A DNA stretch of 64,000 bases from Aureimonas fodinaquatilis (GCF_008369445.1 NZ_VTWH01000002.1:558001-622000), one strand, 5' to 3'. Shown: positions 17,262-26,895, numbered from the stretch's first letter. The notes: generated by a model from the sequence alone, not told the origin. Program-made: numbers and translations.

Positions 17262-18269
17262 ATGCCCTATAGCACGAATCAAACCCAGACCCGCCATTCC
17301 GGCATCGGGGTTGTGATAATTGGTCGCAATGAAGGCGCCAGACTGGTCGCCTGCCTTGCCTCGCTGGGAGAATTGGCTCCAACGAGCGCCTATGTGGATT
17401 CAGGCTCAACCGACAACAGCACTGCCAATGCGAATGGCGCCGGTGTGCAGGTGGTCAATCTGGATATGTCGGCTCCGTTCACCGCTGCCCGCGCGCGCAA
17501 TGCCGGATATAAAGCGTTGCAGCAGAAATTTCCCGCATTGCAATATGTGCAGTTTGTCGATGGAGATTGTGAACTGGCGTCAGGTTGGGTGGAATCCGCC
17601 GCGAATTTTTTGGACGCCAACCCGAAGGTGGCCATTGTTGCCGGCCGAAGACGGGAGCGGTTTCCCCAGGCGACCATCTATAATGCGATGACGGATCGCG
17701 AATGGTCGGTGCCTGCCGGAGAGAAGGAAGAGTGCGGCGGGGACTTTTTGATCCGCACCGAAGCATTTTCAGCCGCCAACGGATTCAACCCGGCTTTAAT
17801 TGCCGGCGAAGAACCGGAACTGTGCGTGCGATTGCGCGCGGCGGGCTGGCAGGTTCACCGGATTGACCATGAAATGACCCGGCATGATGCAGCCATGACG
17901 AGATTTGGCCAGTGGTGGAAACGAAATGTGCGGGCAGGCCACGCTTTTGCAGAAGTTTCGCGCATGCACCGTGATACCCCAACCGGTATCTGGCGGCGCA
18001 ATGTCAGAGGCGCAGTCCTGTGGGCGGGCATTATACCGGCCATTGTGCTGGCTATTACTTTGCTGGTTCACCCGGCTGGCCTACTCCTTCTGGGCGTATA
18101 TCCTGCACAGATCGCTCGCATGGCAATGAGAGCTGGTGCCAGCAGACCTGAAAACTGGCAGCACTCAGCCTTCCTTGTTCTGGGCAAATTTCCCGAGCTT
18201 CAGGGAATACTCCAATATGAATGGAACCGCCTGACCGGAAAGCGCCAAAGGCTTATCGAGTACAAATGA
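17262..18269 (+). CDS. Glycosyltransferase family 2 with C-terminal membrane segments
   Basis: The 335-residue protein starts its GT-A fold at GIGVVIIGRNEGARLVACL (about residue 14). It carries YVDSGSTDNS, the D-x-D type FVDGDCELASGW (about 100-111), GGDFLIRTEAF, and an ED-like GEEPELCVRLR. Two hydrophobic segments near 249-285 (LWAGIIPAIVLAITLLV and LLLLGVYPAQIA) anchor the C-terminus. Comparable enzymes in rhizobial exopolysaccharide loci act on lipid-linked intermediates at the inner membrane. AAAGG lies 10 bases upstream of the ATG. It is transcribed away from the export operon. Confidence 0.88.
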   Translation: MPYSTNQTQTRHSGIGVVIIGRNEGARLVACLASLGELAPTSAYVDSGSTDNSTANANGAGVQVVNLDMSAPFTAARARNAGYKALQQKFPALQYVQFVDGDCELASGWVESAANFLDANPKVAIVAGRRRERFPQATIYNAMTDREWSVPAGEKEECGGDFLIRTEAFSAANGFNPALIAGEEPELCVRLRAAGWQVHRIDHEMTRHDAAMTRFGQWWKRNVRAGHAFAEVSRMHRDTPTGIWRRNVRGAVLWAGIIPAIVLAITLLVHPAGLLLLGVYPAQIARMAMRAGASRPENWQHSAFLVLGKFPELQGILQYEWNRLTGKRQRLIEYK

Positions 18270-18588
18270 CCCCACGTCTTTAGCATCAACCCCCTCTCCG
18301 CCTTTGATTCGTGATTCTTCAAGGGGTTAACAGATAGTTAATGCCTGTTTGACCGGGTAAGACCAAAAGCGGGTGCACACTGCATCGGAAACTTTCACCG
18401 TGGAATCTTCCGAGGTGTACCCATACACAACTTTTGATTTACAATGTGACTGAAAGACTGCGCGTGCGAGGCACGCAATACGCCTAACCTAATTCGCAAG
18501 GACAACTTGTAGGAAACAGCCCCAATTGAGATTCTGCACCCGTTTTTAAGGCCCTGCTTAGCCGGGGCAATTTTCGGGGGCTCCATTC
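18270..18588. other. Intergenic region of 319 bp, no gene seen
   Basis: No supported coding region lies here. An imperfect inverted repeat (GGGTGCACAC near 18373 against GGTGTACCC near 18414) sits in the middle. The GC-rich stretch GCCCTGCTTAGCCGGGGC just before the next gene could fold weakly. The region likely contains the promoter of the downstream glycosyltransferase gene. Confidence 0.4.
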
Positions 18589-19809
18589 GTGGCTCATTTA
18601 CTCAATGCATTTTTTCTTACTTTAAATGCCGCGCTGGCCATACCAACCGCCATTTACAGTGTTGAAGTCGCCAGCGGTATGCTGTTGCGTAAACGTGCTG
18701 GCATTCAGCCAGGTGCGCGCCGTCCTCAAGTTGCAATTGTTGTGCCGGCGCACAATGAGGCTTCAGTCATTGGCCCCACTCTTGCAGCATTGCACGCACA
18801 GATGCAGCCGGATGACCGGATTGTTGTGGTGGCAGACAATTGCGATGACGCCACTGCGCAAATTGCACGCGAGGCCGGGGCCGAAGTCGTCGAGCGTTTC
18901 AATACTGAGTTGCGCGGCAAGGGCTATGCGCTGGATGCCGGGATCAGCTACCTGAGAGACAACAACCCACCGGAATGTGTGTTGATTGTTGATGCAGATT
19001 GCCGGCTTTCCGCCGGTTCGCTTGATCTTCTGTCAAAACAGGTTGCCGAAACTGAAAAGCCGGCTCAGGCAGTCTACCTGATGTCCGCACCGGAAGGTGC
19101 GCCATTGGAAACCCATGTTGCCGCTTTTGCCTATGTCATCAAATGTCTGGCACGCCCACTCGGCGTTTCCCGCCTTGGTTTGCCAACACAATTGCTGGGC
19201 ACCGGCATGGCCTTTCCATGGAAAGCCCTGGCATCGGTGGATCTGGCAAATGGCCATCTTGCCGAAGACCTGAAGCTGGGACTTGATCTGGCCCAGAACG
19301 GTTATGCGCCATATCTGTGCGAGGACGCACTGGTTACCAGTGAGTTCCCCATCTCCAAGGAAGGCTTGCAGGCACAACGTTCGCGTTGGGAAAACGGGCA
19401 TCTTTCCATGGTGTGGAGCGCCATGAAAATGCTGTTCAGACCCGGCGGCATGCGCCGTCCAGGTGCTGTGGTGCTTGGGCTGGACATGATTGTTCCGCCG
19501 CTGTCGCTGCTGCTGCTTCTGCTGATGGCTTCCAGCTTCGCTACAATACTCGTCGCGTTGATACTTGGCGATGTTGGCGGCCTGGAATTCACACTGCTCA
19601 ATCTTGCACTATTCGGCACAGCTTCTTTTGCCGGCTGGTTGCGTTATGGCCGGGATATACTACCGGCGTCTGACTTTGTTCACATTGCGTCTTATGCATT
19701 TTCCAAAGTTCCACTGTATGTCAACAAACTGATCTTGCGCCGCAAGCATACTGGCTGGGTGCGGACAGAGCGTGACCAAACAGAAAGCACATCAGAATTG
19801 CGTTCCTGA
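18589..19809 (+). CDS. Membrane glycosyltransferase family 2 (processive-type, QxxRW motif)
   Basis: One N-terminal membrane segment precedes the GT2 domain (VAIVVPAHNEASVIGPTL at about 48-65), with D-x-D type VDADC near 128 and LLGTGMAFPW near 203. QAQRSRWENGH near 262 fits the Q-x-x-R-W motif of cellulose/hyaluronan synthase-like enzymes. Two or three membrane helices follow (about 300-345). Length is 406 residues. The start is GTG at 18589, with GGGGG about eight bases upstream. It probably extends the lipid-linked repeat unit at the membrane. The gene ends 123 bp before the priming transferase gene on the same strand. Confidence 0.88.
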   Translation: MAHLLNAFFLTLNAALAIPTAIYSVEVASGMLLRKRAGIQPGARRPQVAIVVPAHNEASVIGPTLAALHAQMQPDDRIVVVADNCDDATAQIAREAGAEVVERFNTELRGKGYALDAGISYLRDNNPPECVLIVDADCRLSAGSLDLLSKQVAETEKPAQAVYLMSAPEGAPLETHVAAFAYVIKCLARPLGVSRLGLPTQLLGTGMAFPWKALASVDLANGHLAEDLKLGLDLAQNGYAPYLCEDALVTSEFPISKEGLQAQRSRWENGHLSMVWSAMKMLFRPGGMRRPGAVVLGLDMIVPPLSLLLLLLMASSFATILVALILGDVGGLEFTLLNLALFGTASFAGWLRYGRDILPASDFVHIASYAFSKVPLYVNKLILRRKHTGWVRTERDQTESTSELRS

Positions 19810-19932
19810 ACATTTAACAGGGCGGCCGCTCTGAGCCTTGGGCGTCAGGCGGCCTGACCACGATTTTCAACATTCAACACCGTAAGCCCGCGCCACCATG
19901 CCGGGCCAATGGTTGCTTTTTGCGAGGCCGCT

Positions 19933-21366
19933 ATGGCGCTTATTCAGAACACGCCCAATACCGCTTTGCCTGCCATTGCCCGTCCGCGGCGGCCAGGAAA
20001 GGCGTTTCATTACGATGATATTGCCAAGGTTGTTGCCACGCTTGATGTGGTGCTGATCGTCGCAAGCAGCGTTGTTTCCGGGCTTTTGTATCACTGGCTT
20101 GCTTATGGAATGCTGATTGATCCTTCACAATCAATCGGCGTCGGTCTGACACTTGCGGCGGCCTTCGTGCTGGTCATGAGTGCAAGCGGCCTGTACCAGC
20201 CTACCGCACTCTTGTCATTCGGCACTCAGTTCAAATCGCTGTTTCTGGCCGGCATCGGCATCGTGACCTTCATGACCGCGGTGGCATTCTTCCTCAAAAT
20301 CGGCGGTGATTTTTCCCGCGTTTCAATGGGGTCTTTCACCGTACTGGCCTTGAGCACAGTTGCCGTCAGCCGGCTTGTCTGGCGCGACCAGCTGCGCAAG
20401 GCCATGTCGCATGGCCTGTTCCAGATGAAGCGGGCTTTGTTGATCTGCGGTGACTCATTCAATCACGATCGGCTTGCGGAAGAAGTTTCGCACTACGGGA
20501 TGGCGATTCAGCATGTCCTGCGCTGCCCGAACGACGATTTCTCGTCGCTGGCAGGCGCGTTCAGCGCAGGTATCGGCTTTTCGGTCGATGAGGTGCTGGT
20601 TGCTACGCCTTACGGCAACCTGCCCCATGTTGACACGCTGTTGACGGAACTGCGTGCCCTGCCTCTGCCCATCAAGGTTGTGGTCAACGACTTTGCTGCC
20701 GAACTGGTGAGCCAGCCAATCCAGCATATTGGTGGTCTGGTTGCATTTGAAATCCAGCGCCGCCCGCTGACCCTGACCGAGCGTTTTATGAAGCGCGCTT
20801 TTGACATGATGTTTGCGGCAATGGCGCTGATTGCCCTGGCCATTCCATTCATCTTCGTGGCAATCGCCATCAAGCTGGACAGCAAGGGCCCGGTATTTTT
20901 CCGCCAGCAGCGCCGCGGTTACAACAACGAAGCGTTCCGCATCGTCAAGTTTCGCTCCATGCGCGTACAGGAAGATGGCGATACGGTAACCCAGGCACGC
21001 CGACAGGACAGCCGCATCACCAAGGTTGGCCGGTTCATTCGCGCAACCAGCATTGATGAGTTGCCGCAGTTCTGGAATGTGCTGTGTGGCCATATGTCGA
21101 TTGTTGGCCCACGTCCGCACGCTGTTGCGCATGACCGTGAATATGACCAGATGATCCGCAAATACACCTTCCGCCGCCATGCCAAGCCGGGCCTGACGGG
21201 CTGGGCGCAGATTAATGGTCATCGTGGAGAGACACCAACGCTTGGCCACATGGAAGCGCGCCTTAACTATGACCTGTGGTACATCCACAACTGGTCGCTG
21301 TTTCTGGATATGCGCATCATCGGCCGGACTGTTCTGGAGATGATCAACTCCAAATCGGCTTACTAG
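19933..21366 (+). CDS. Undecaprenyl-phosphate sugar phosphotransferase (WcaJ/ExoY-type, polyisoprenyl-phosphate hexose-1-P transferase)
   Basis: The N-terminal half has four to five membrane helices and a cytoplasmic Rossmann-like part (LLICGDSFNHDRLAEEV). The C-terminal half is the bacterial sugar transferase domain: a membrane helix at about 278-300, then FFRQQRRGYNNEAFRIVKFRSM, DELPQFWNVLCGHMSIVGPRPHA and KPGLTGWAQINGHRG. This is the full WcaJ layout. It starts exopolysaccharide assembly by moving hexose-1-phosphate from a UDP-sugar to undecaprenyl phosphate. The ATG at 19933 has GAGG five bases upstream and is preferred over the ATG at 19909. It is the last gene of the exopolysaccharide locus, 5 bp from the convergent phosphopantetheinyl transferase gene. 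Confidence 0.92.
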   Translation: MALIQNTPNTALPAIARPRRPGKAFHYDDIAKVVATLDVVLIVASSVVSGLLYHWLAYGMLIDPSQSIGVGLTLAAAFVLVMSASGLYQPTALLSFGTQFKSLFLAGIGIVTFMTAVAFFLKIGGDFSRVSMGSFTVLALSTVAVSRLVWRDQLRKAMSHGLFQMKRALLICGDSFNHDRLAEEVSHYGMAIQHVLRCPNDDFSSLAGAFSAGIGFSVDEVLVATPYGNLPHVDTLLTELRALPLPIKVVVNDFAAELVSQPIQHIGGLVAFEIQRRPLTLTERFMKRAFDMMFAAMALIALAIPFIFVAIAIKLDSKGPVFFRQQRRGYNNEAFRIVKFRSMRVQEDGDTVTQARRQDSRITKVGRFIRATSIDELPQFWNVLCGHMSIVGPRPHAVAHDREYDQMIRKYTFRRHAKPGLTGWAQINGHRGETPTLGHMEARLNYDLWYIHNWSLFLDMRIIGRTVLEMINSKSAY

Positions 21367-21370
21367 CGCT

Positions 21371-22027
21371 TTAAGCGACGAGCGTCAGACCTGTCAGAAT
21401 GTGGCCGCCTGTGACAAGCAGGCGGCCTTTCCATGTCTGGCCTTTGGTAAAGCCCGCCACATCCATAGCCCAGATTGCCGTGAACCTACCCGCCTGCAGG
21501 TCTGGCAACACTCGGAAAGCTTCAAAACCGAAGAGTTCATTCGTCAGCGGATATTGCGCCTTGTAGGCGCATTCCTTGGCGCTGAATATCACCTTGGCCA
21601 TCAGGCCCGCCTCGTGCTCGGGCAGACCGTGCAGATAGTCCAGTTCGCTGTCAAAGCAGATCTCCTGCCACAGGTCAGGTTCCAGCGGCTGGGCTTCTTC
21701 AATATCCAGACCCAGCGCACGCACGCCATCGGCCTGCCGGGCCACTACGGCCCCGCACAGGCTGGCGGAATGGCTGATGCAGCCCACAAGCCCCGCTGGC
21801 CATACTGGCGAGCGATCCGGTGCAACGGCCACTGCCTGCGGGTGTAACCCCAGTTGCGCCATGGCAGCGCGTGCACACGCGCGCCCGGTGGCAAACTCTG
21901 CCCGGCGTGCAGGCACCGCCGCCGCAACCTGCGCTGCCTCCAGCGCAAAAAGCCCTTCCGCCCGATAGGGTGGAAGGGCCTCGAAGGTTGCAACCGGCCG
22001 GTCAAACAGACGCGGCAGCAGCTTCAT
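21371..22027 (-). CDS. 4'-phosphopantetheinyl transferase, EntD/Sfp-type
   Basis: The 218-residue enzyme shows the EntD signatures in order. These are RAEFATGRACAR (about 42-53), GCISHS (82-87, CoA contact), ALGLDIE (about 104-110, the Mg-binding Asp and Glu), and FSAKECAYKAQY (about 148-159, catalytic Glu and Lys). It transfers phosphopantetheine from CoA to the serine of carrier proteins. Its start overlaps the NRPS stop (ATGA), so it is translationally coupled to it. It is the obvious activator of the NRPS carrier (Ser in GGHSLLA) and the PKS acyl carrier (Ser in GGHSLIA) encoded next door. Confidence 0.93.
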   Translation of the reverse strand: MKLLPRLFDRPVATFEALPPYRAEGLFALEAAQVAAAVPARRAEFATGRACARAAMAQLGLHPQAVAVAPDRSPVWPAGLVGCISHSASLCGAVVARQADGVRALGLDIEEAQPLEPDLWQEICFDSELDYLHGLPEHEAGLMAKVIFSAKECAYKAQYPLTNELFGFEAFRVLPDLQAGRFTAIWAMDVAGFTKGQTWKGRLLVTGGHILTGLTLVA

Positions 22028-25000
22028 CCAGTTTCACGCACGCGCACTATTCCCCCGCGTCGCTCGTTCAAGGCATTGCGGCGCATGGCAGCACGATCCG
22101 CAACCCGGTTCAAGCGTTCATCTGCTTTGCTGTCGCCATCAATGTGCGCGGCAAGCGCCCCGGCCGTGGGAAAACGGAACAGGTCGGTGATTGTCAGCGC
22201 CGGAGCAACGGAAGCCTTGAGCTCGCGGTGCGCCTGCACGGCCAGCAGCGAATGTCCACCCAGTGCAAAGAAGCTGTCGGAAAGCCCAACCCGCTCGACA
22301 CCCAGAATCCGCTGGAAGGTTTCCACCACCGCCTGCTGGGTTGAATTGTCCGGCGCAACATAGCTCTGCGTGCTGGCAGGAGCCTTTGCGTCTTCCGGAC
22401 GCGGCAATTGCTTGCGATCCACCTTGGCGTTCGGCGTCAGAGGAAATGCGTCCAGCGTCAGAAAATGCGCCGGTATCATGTAGTCCGGCAAGTCGCGCGT
22501 CAGTTCGGTGCGCAACGTCTCGTCTGCCGGTGCTTCACCCTCCACACGCATGTAGGCAACAATCCGCACGTCGTCTTTGCGGTCTTCCCGCGCCATGACA
22601 ACCGCCTCGACAATGCCCGGCAATGCCGCGAGGCGGGATTCAATCTCGCCCAGCTCAATACGATAGCCACGCACTTTGACCTGATGGTCTGCACGGCCAA
22701 GGAAATTCAGTGTGCCATCGGCAGAGAATGAGACCAGATCGCCGGTGCGGTACATGCGCCTGCCGGTAAACGGATCCTGCACAAAGCGCTCTGCCGTCAA
22801 GTCCGGCCGCTGAATATAGCCGCGGGTTACACCCTCTCCGCCAATATACAACTCTCCCGGGAAGCCGGGAGGTACAGGCTGTCCGGCCACATCCAGCGCG
22901 TAGAGCTGAGTGTTGGCAATTGGCTTGCCCAGTGGCACAACGCCTTCAGACTGGTTGGCTGTCAGCGTGGAAGACCAGATCGTGGTTTCCGTTGGCCCGT
23001 ACATGTTTTCAACGCTGGCCGAAGACACCGCGGCAATGTCGCCCAACAGCGAGGAGTGCAACGCTTCACCACCAATGAACAGGTGGCGCACACGCGCGAG
23101 TGCAGAGCGGTTTTCATCCGAGTCCAGGAACATGCGCGCCATGGATGGCGTGCACTGCAGATGGGTTACGCCGTGGCGAGCGATCAGGCTGGCAAAGCTT
23201 TCCGCTTCGCTTGCCTCGGCCTGTGGTGCACGATTGCGAGCCACCACATCGGCCAGATGCGGCAGGCTTTGCAGCACTGTGTCGCTGTTCACGCCGAAAT
23301 CAATCAGGCAGGCAACATCATCCACGCCAACGGCGGCAATTTCATCCAGCCGACGCGCAGCATCTTCCACCGTGCCAAACAGGCCGGAATCTTCAAAATA
23401 ACGCTGGAAGGCAAAGTCCAGAATTGCGTCCACCTCGTCCTGATCCAGCGAGCGCAGATCAATATCCATGGCGTTGGTTGCGCCCTGCGGTTTTTTGAAG
23501 GCCGGAAACGCCCAGGCATATTGCTTGATCAACGCCGCAGCACTGCGCAAATATTCCTTCAATGGCTCTCTGGCTTGTTGGCGAACAACCTCGCGGTCTG
23601 TGCCAACCAGGGTGTGCAGCATCAAGGTAACCTTGAATGCGCTCGGGTCATGACCGCATTCGCGCAATGTTTCGCGGTATATGCGAATCTTGTCGCCAAG
23701 TTCGGCAACAGACTGCCCCAGCAAGTGCGTCAGCACGTTGGCGCCGGCACGCGCTGCGTCACGGTAGGTTTCAGGGTTTCCGGCTGTGGTTATCCAGACC
23801 GGTAGTTCCTTCTGCACTGGCCGTGGCTGAGTCACCACAGCGGCTTTGCCGGAACCAAAGTCGAATTCAACGGCTTCGCCCCGCCACAAGCGCCGCACCG
23901 TTTCAATGTCGCGCAGCATCGCCGCCTTGTTGTTGGGCGGAGTGTTTTCCGGACGCAGCACAAAGTCTTCCGGCATCCAGCCGGAGGCAAAGGCCAGGCC
24001 AACACGGCCATTGCTCAGATTGTCCAGAACCGACCATTCTTCCGCAACACGCAGCGGGTGGTGCAGCGGCAGAACGCAGCTGCCCGCACGGATGGCAAGG
24101 TTTTTGGTGATAGAGGCTACGGCGGCGCCCGTTACAGCCGGATTTGGATATGGACCGCCAAAAGCATGGAAGTGCCGCTCTGGCGTCCAGATAGACTGGA
24201 ACCCATGCTCGTCGGCAAATTTTGCGCCTTCCAGCAGCAGGCGATATTTGGCCGGGCCTGCCCCATCGTCATTGCCCCAGTAAAACAGGCCGAAATCCAG
24301 CGCCTTCAACGTGCCGGTAAGCCGCTGGGAAGCCGCGGCGGCGGCACTGTAGACCACCACCTTGAAGCCGCGGGTCAGCGTCCAGAAAAGCTCCAGTACA
24401 GAAATGTCGAAGGACAGGCTGGTAACAGCCAGCCAAACCGGCTGGTCAGGACCATCCACCCCGGCAATCCGATCATCCATGCCGGCAAAGAAGTTGGCCG
24501 CATTGCCATGTTCCACCATCACGCCCTTCGGGCGGCCTGTGGAACCGGATGTGAAAATAACATAGGCCAGATTAGAGGATGTTGAACCGGAAGTCGGGCG
24601 GGTGGCCGGCCAATCCTGAGCCAGCACGTCCTCTATCACCATGACGCGCACGCCCGCCAGCGCCGGAGAATTTGCCAGCGAACGGTCGGTCAGCACCACC
24701 GGGGCGGCGCTGTCTTCAATCATCAGGGCCAGGCGATCGGCCGGAAATGCCGGATCCAGCGGCACATAGGCGCCGCCAGCCTTGTGAATGGCCAGACCGC
24801 CCGTAACAAGGTCCATGCCGCGTGGCAGATGCAGGCCAACCAGCACATCCGGGCCAATACCCGCCGCTTGCAAGGCATGGGCAATGCGGTTGGCGCGCTC
24901 ATCCAACTGGCGGTAAGTCAGTTGCCCGGCGCTGTCAGCCACTGCAACCAGATCTGGCGTGCGGTCAACCTGCAGCTCGATCAGCGAATGCATGGTGGCC

Positions 25001-26595
25001 TGCCGGTCATAGTCCCGCTCGGAGCGGTTCCACTCAAACAGCACGCGGTTCTTTTCCGCCTCATCCATCAACGGCAGTGACAGCATGGCCGCATCATCAG
25101 CGAAGCCGGCAGCAAAAATGCCGAAACGGTGCGCCAGTTCCTGCGCCTTGTTATGTGAGACGCGGTTGGCATCATAAAAGAGCTGCCCGCCAGAGGTGTT
25201 GAATGCGAAGGTCAAGGCAGTGCCCTGCACCGCCTGCCCGTTTTCGCTGATGGCAATTGCCAGACGCGCGGGCGACAGGCCCGGCGTTCTCTGCACCAGA
25301 TCAGCCGCAAAAACGCCACGCTCTTTCAATGCAGCGACGCGTTGGGCAAAGCCGGAAACAAATTCTGCCACCGTGGCATTGTCCGCAGATTCGATGCGCA
25401 GCGGGACCGATGGTGAAAAATATTCCGGGAACTCAGAGGCAAGGCTTGCAATTCCGGCATGGACAAACGCCACATCAAAAGCTGGTTCACCGCCAATGCG
25501 CCGCAAAAATGCCGCGGCAACAGCCATGCCGCCATCGGCCGGCGCTGCCAGGTCAAGCGAGCGTATATCGGCCTGCACCGATGGGGCTGCAATACCGGGG
25601 ATATCCAGATCTGCCGCGGATGCAATGGCCTTTCGGAAAAACGCCTCATGCGTTGCCGCTGCTTCTGTTGCAACTGTCAGACTGGCGCTCTCATCTGCGT
25701 TGATGCGCGGCAGCAAATCGCCCTTGCGCAGAAATTGCGTTACCGGCAGCCCCCCGGCGCATTGCGCCGTTACAAGAACGGGCTTGTCTGCTGTGGCAAT
25801 GACCGCAGCATCTGCACGCAGATCCAGCACCTCACCTGGCAGACCGGGTAACGCCTCGTCCAGCACAGTCAATGTTTGAACCGTCAGCAATCCCCTGCCC
25901 GTCTGCAGCTTGGCGGTGGAAAGTGGATTGCGGTAGCCCGCACCAAAACTCAAAGCCCGAACAGTTTGCGACAGCGCCTGTGCGCCCTGGTCAAAATCCA
26001 GCGTGCCAGCCGCCACAGGCCGCTTGCTGCGCGCAAAAAGCTGGCGGTTGGTAAAATCCTGCGCCACCGGCTGTACGCCATCTTCCAGCGCAACAAGCAC
26101 CCGTGCAAAAGAGGCAATGCCTGCTTCAAAGCATTTGGTGTTCAGCGTCAGTGCGGTATCGTCCGCCTCCAGCGCAAACATTTCCTGCGCGTAGATTGCA
26201 CCCTCATCAATGCCATCGGTAATGGCGTGCCAGGTAACGCCATGCTGCTCTTCGCCAGCCAGCAGAGCCCAGCTTGGGGTGTTCAAACCGGCATAATGCG
26301 GCAATGGCCCATCGTGAAAGTTGATTGCACCTCTGTTGGCACCGGCCCACACAGCGTGCGGAATCATCCTCAGATTGGCGACACTGAACAACCAGTCGTA
26401 TGAGGTGTTACCCAGCACACTCGCCAGATCGCCCTGCCATTGCAGAGCCTCGATCCCTTCGCCCCTGGCCCACTGGCGCACCGATGAATTAGCGGAAACA
26501 ATAGCAGAGATTGTGTGGCCTCTGGCCAGCACCAGCCTTGCGCATTCCACGAGAAGAGATTCGTCACCCACCATTACGCAATTGAAAGCGGCCAT
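22024..26595 (-). CDS. NRPS: formyltransferase - C remnant - A domain with embedded luciferase-like monooxygenase - PCP
   Basis: Domain order in the 1523-residue protein: (1) a methionyl-tRNA-formyltransferase-like domain, residues about 1-290, with catalytic-type Asn92 and His94 in INFHDGPLPHYAG and Asp130 in GIDEGAIYA; (2) the C-terminal part of a condensation domain, about 340-510, without an HHxxxDG motif; (3) an adenylation domain from about 515, with core A3 TSGSTGRPKG near 678 and A4 FDISVLEL; (4) an FMN luciferase-like monooxygenase of the MupA/Atu3671 type inserted between A4 and A5, about 765-1110 (DFGLFYWGNDD, ERHFHAFGG, RAGSCVLPLHHPLRVAEEW, FASGWMPEDF); (5) the rest of the A domain (NMYGPTETTIW, YRTGDLV, KVRGYRIELGEIE, and NAKVDRK with the A10 lysine); (6) a carrier protein with Ser near 1447. 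The adenylation code reads D-I-L-Q-F-G-M-I-W-K, close to the known glycine code. There is no thioesterase. The start chosen is the ATG at 26595, with GGAG upstream; an upstream TTG is at 26610. Confidence 0.92.
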   Translation of the reverse strand: MAAFNCVMVGDESLLVECARLVLARGHTISAIVSANSSVRQWARGEGIEALQWQGDLASVLGNTSYDWLFSVANLRMIPHAVWAGANRGAINFHDGPLPHYAGLNTPSWALLAGEEQHGVTWHAITDGIDEGAIYAQEMFALEADDTALTLNTKCFEAGIASFARVLVALEDGVQPVAQDFTNRQLFARSKRPVAAGTLDFDQGAQALSQTVRALSFGAGYRNPLSTAKLQTGRGLLTVQTLTVLDEALPGLPGEVLDLRADAAVIATADKPVLVTAQCAGGLPVTQFLRKGDLLPRINADESASLTVATEAAATHEAFFRKAIASAADLDIPGIAAPSVQADIRSLDLAAPADGGMAVAAAFLRRIGGEPAFDVAFVHAGIASLASEFPEYFSPSVPLRIESADNATVAEFVSGFAQRVAALKERGVFAADLVQRTPGLSPARLAIAISENGQAVQGTALTFAFNTSGGQLFYDANRVSHNKAQELAHRFGIFAAGFADDAAMLSLPLMDEAEKNRVLFEWNRSERDYDRQATMHSLIELQVDRTPDLVAVADSAGQLTYRQLDERANRIAHALQAAGIGPDVLVGLHLPRGMDLVTGGLAIHKAGGAYVPLDPAFPADRLALMIEDSAAPVVLTDRSLANSPALAGVRVMVIEDVLAQDWPATRPTSGSTSSNLAYVIFTSGSTGRPKGVMVEHGNAANFFAGMDDRIAGVDGPDQPVWLAVTSLSFDISVLELFWTLTRGFKVVVYSAAAAASQRLTGTLKALDFGLFYWGNDDGAGPAKYRLLLEGAKFADEHGFQSIWTPERHFHAFGGPYPNPAVTGAAVASITKNLAIRAGSCVLPLHHPLRVAEEWSVLDNLSNGRVGLAFASGWMPEDFVLRPENTPPNNKAAMLRDIETVRRLWRGEAVEFDFGSGKAAVVTQPRPVQKELPVWITTAGNPETYRDAARAGANVLTHLLGQSVAELGDKIRIYRETLRECGHDPSAFKVTLMLHTLVGTDREVVRQQAREPLKEYLRSAAALIKQYAWAFPAFKKPQGATNAMDIDLRSLDQDEVDAILDFAFQRYFEDSGLFGTVEDAARRLDEIAAVGVDDVACLIDFGVNSDTVLQSLPHLADVVARNRAPQAEASEAESFASLIARHGVTHLQCTPSMARMFLDSDENRSALARVRHLFIGGEALHSSLLGDIAAVSSASVENMYGPTETTIWSSTLTANQSEGVVPLGKPIANTQLYALDVAGQPVPPGFPGELYIGGEGVTRGYIQRPDLTAERFVQDPFTGRRMYRTGDLVSFSADGTLNFLGRADHQVKVRGYRIELGEIESRLAALPGIVEAVVMAREDRKDDVRIVAYMRVEGEAPADETLRTELTRDLPDYMIPAHFLTLDAFPLTPNAKVDRKQLPRPEDAKAPASTQSYVAPDNSTQQAVVETFQRILGVERVGLSDSFFALGGHSLLAVQAHRELKASVAPALTITDLFRFPTAGALAAHIDGDSKADERLNRVADRAAMRRNALNERRGGIVRVRETG

Positions 26596-26895
26596 CGCAA
26601 CAGGCTCCAAAACAACTTAGAATATGAATGCGGCGACTATGCTCATCAGCTGAATTGAAGATCAACGTGTCCTTCCGGTGGCATCGGAAGGTGGGCTATG
26701 GGTGCATATTATCCACCAGAAGGCGTATAGGCATCCATAATTTTATCCCTTGGGTATAAGTCATATCTTCCCAAATGCTAGCGTGACGCCTTGCATGATA
26801 AAGCTTACCACTGATCGCAGCGGCTAGCTTGTTTTTGGCCGGGAAGACAGCATTTCATTGTTTAAATTCCAAACTATAGATTGCGGGCGGACGAT
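26596..26895. promoter_or_regulatory. Divergent NRPS/PKS promoter region with two palindromes
   Basis: This 300-bp region must drive both synthase genes. A perfect inverted repeat CCTTCCG-GTGGCAT-CGGAAGG is at 26671-26691. A near-palindrome TTATCCCTTGGGTATAA is at about 26743-26759. The segment from 26740 to 26895 is markedly AT-rich compared with its surroundings. Either palindrome could be an operator, and no regulator gene lies in the cluster. Confidence 0.5.
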
